A stretch of DNA of 7,042 bases from an uncultured Enterobacter sp. GTDB lineage: Bacteria; Pseudomonadota; Gammaproteobacteria; Enterobacterales; Enterobacteriaceae. Below the pieces are notes generated by a model, which was not told the DNA's origin, did not search any database, and worked only from the letters and a program-made list of their open reading frames with translations. Position numbers and translations under genes: made by a program. Positions 6,381 through 7,042 of this stretch are shown in pieces. Location: assembly GCA_946477805.1 (NCBI GenBank), contig CAMKZP010000194.1, forward strand, positions 1 through 7,042, read 5' to 3'. How positions within the stretch are numbered: position 1 is the stretch's first letter; each line of letters starts with the position of its first letter.

Positions 6381-7042
6381 TTAGTTAAGAGCTTTATCGT
6401 TTGGCGTTTTGAACAGCGCCTTCATGTCGTCAGACAGTTCGAAGTTCATGTTGAGATTTTTAGGCGGAATCGGGTTTTTGAACCACTTATCAAACCATTT
6501 TTCCGCTTCGCCAGAGGTTTGTTTCGACGCGATGGTCTCATCGATCAGTTTCTTAAAGTCGGCGTCGTCTTTGCGCAGCATACAGCCGTAAGCTTCTTTC
6601 GACTGCGCGGTGCCTACGATTTCCCAGTTGTCTGGTTTCTTCGCTTTCGCACGTTCGCCCGCCAGCAGGGCGTCATCCATCATAAACGCCACTGCACGAC
6701 CGCTTTCCAGGGTACGGAAGGAGTCGCCGTGGTCTTTCGCGCTGATGATGCGCATGTCCATTTTCTTCTCGTCGTTCAGCTTGTGCAGCAGCACTTCAGA
6801 CGTGGTGCCGGACGTAACAACGACCGCTTTGCCTTTCAGGTCAGCAAAATCTTTGATGTCGCCGCCTTTTTTGGTTAACAGACGCGTACCCACCACAAAG
6901 ATGGTATCTGAGAAGGCGGCCTGTTTTTGACGCTCGAGGTTGTTAGTGGTGGAACCACACTCGAAGTCAAAGGTGCCGTTTTGCAGCAGTGGAATACGGT
7001 TCTGCGAGGTGATTGGAATCAGTTTCACCTGCAGGTCAGGTT
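6381..7042 (-). CDS. gltI: Glutamate/aspartate-binding periplasmic protein GltI, 5' end outside window
   Basis: Periplasmic solute-binding protein (SBP family 3) that delivers L-glutamate/L-aspartate to GltJK. The window holds the last 219 codons plus two bases, matching precursor residues 84-302 of the 302-aa E. coli protein. The signal peptide and N-terminal lobe start lie beyond base 7042. The reading frame runs off the edge; the GTG at 7028 is an internal valine (LQVKLIPIT), not a start. Ligand-site segments are present in E. coli precursor numbering: TSQNR (S95, R98), GSTTN (S113, T115), KDHGDS (H187) and MMDD (D205). These match the contacts I recall for the Shigella Asp/Glu-binding protein. 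Two cysteines, C111 and C236, could form the periplasmic disulfide. The gene ends in NDKALN and TAA, followed directly by the SroC region. Confidence 0.96.
   Translation of the reverse strand, partial: PDLQVKLIPITSQNRIPLLQNGTFDFECGSTTNNLERQKQAAFSDTIFVVGTRLLTKKGGDIKDFADLKGKAVVVTSGTTSEVLLHKLNDEKKMDMRIISAKDHGDSFRTLESGRAVAFMMDDALLAGERAKAKKPDNWEIVGTAQSKEAYGCMLRKDDADFKKLIDETIASKQTSGEAEKWFDKWFKNPIPPKNLNMNFELSDDMKALFKTPNDKALN

Noticed and set aside
7026..7028. GTG at 7028 as the start of a 215-aa protein
   Set aside because: It is an internal valine of gltI; the frame continues upstream as PDLQ to the window edge, as in the E. coli protein.

Overview
The window is one end of a short-read contig from an enterobacterium (family Enterobacteriaceae, Enterobacter/Klebsiella-like rather than E. 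coli). The evidence is near-complete protein similarity, from memory, to E. coli LeuS, YbeL, RihA and GltIJKL, plus the gene order. It is core chromosome. I found no mobile element, CRISPR array, tRNA or defence-type system, and no previously undescribed system.

Layout: bases 1-47 are not genomic. They are an Illumina Nextera i7-side adapter: the P7 tail, an 8-base index and the transposase end. The rest reads as follows: leuS (minus strand, 3' end cut off by the adapter, 48-2249); a divergent leader/promoter region (2250-2463); ybeL (plus, 2464-2946); a perfect bidirectional hairpin terminator and a REP-like palindrome between the convergent ybeL and rihA; rihA (minus, 3025-3966); a 120-bp gap holding a 10-bp perfect hairpin; then gltL, gltK and gltJ (minus, with one-base stop/start overlaps); the gltI-gltJ spacer with a strong internal terminator, where enterobacteria encode the SroC small RNA; and gltI (minus, 5' end outside the window).

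Function: gltI-gltJ-gltK-gltL encode the periplasmic binding protein, two membrane permeases and the ATPase of the high-affinity glutamate/aspartate ABC importer. Transcription runs right to left. The terminator after gltI probably limits read-through, so that the binding protein outnumbers the membrane components, and it forms the 3' end of SroC. rihA, on the same strand downstream, encodes a pyrimidine-type ribonucleoside hydrolase. leuS charges tRNA-Leu. ybeL is a conserved zinc-ribbon protein of unknown role. In E. coli K-12 a block including ybeQ, ybeR, djlB, ybeT and hscC lies between ybeL and rihA; here only 78 bp separate the two stop codons.
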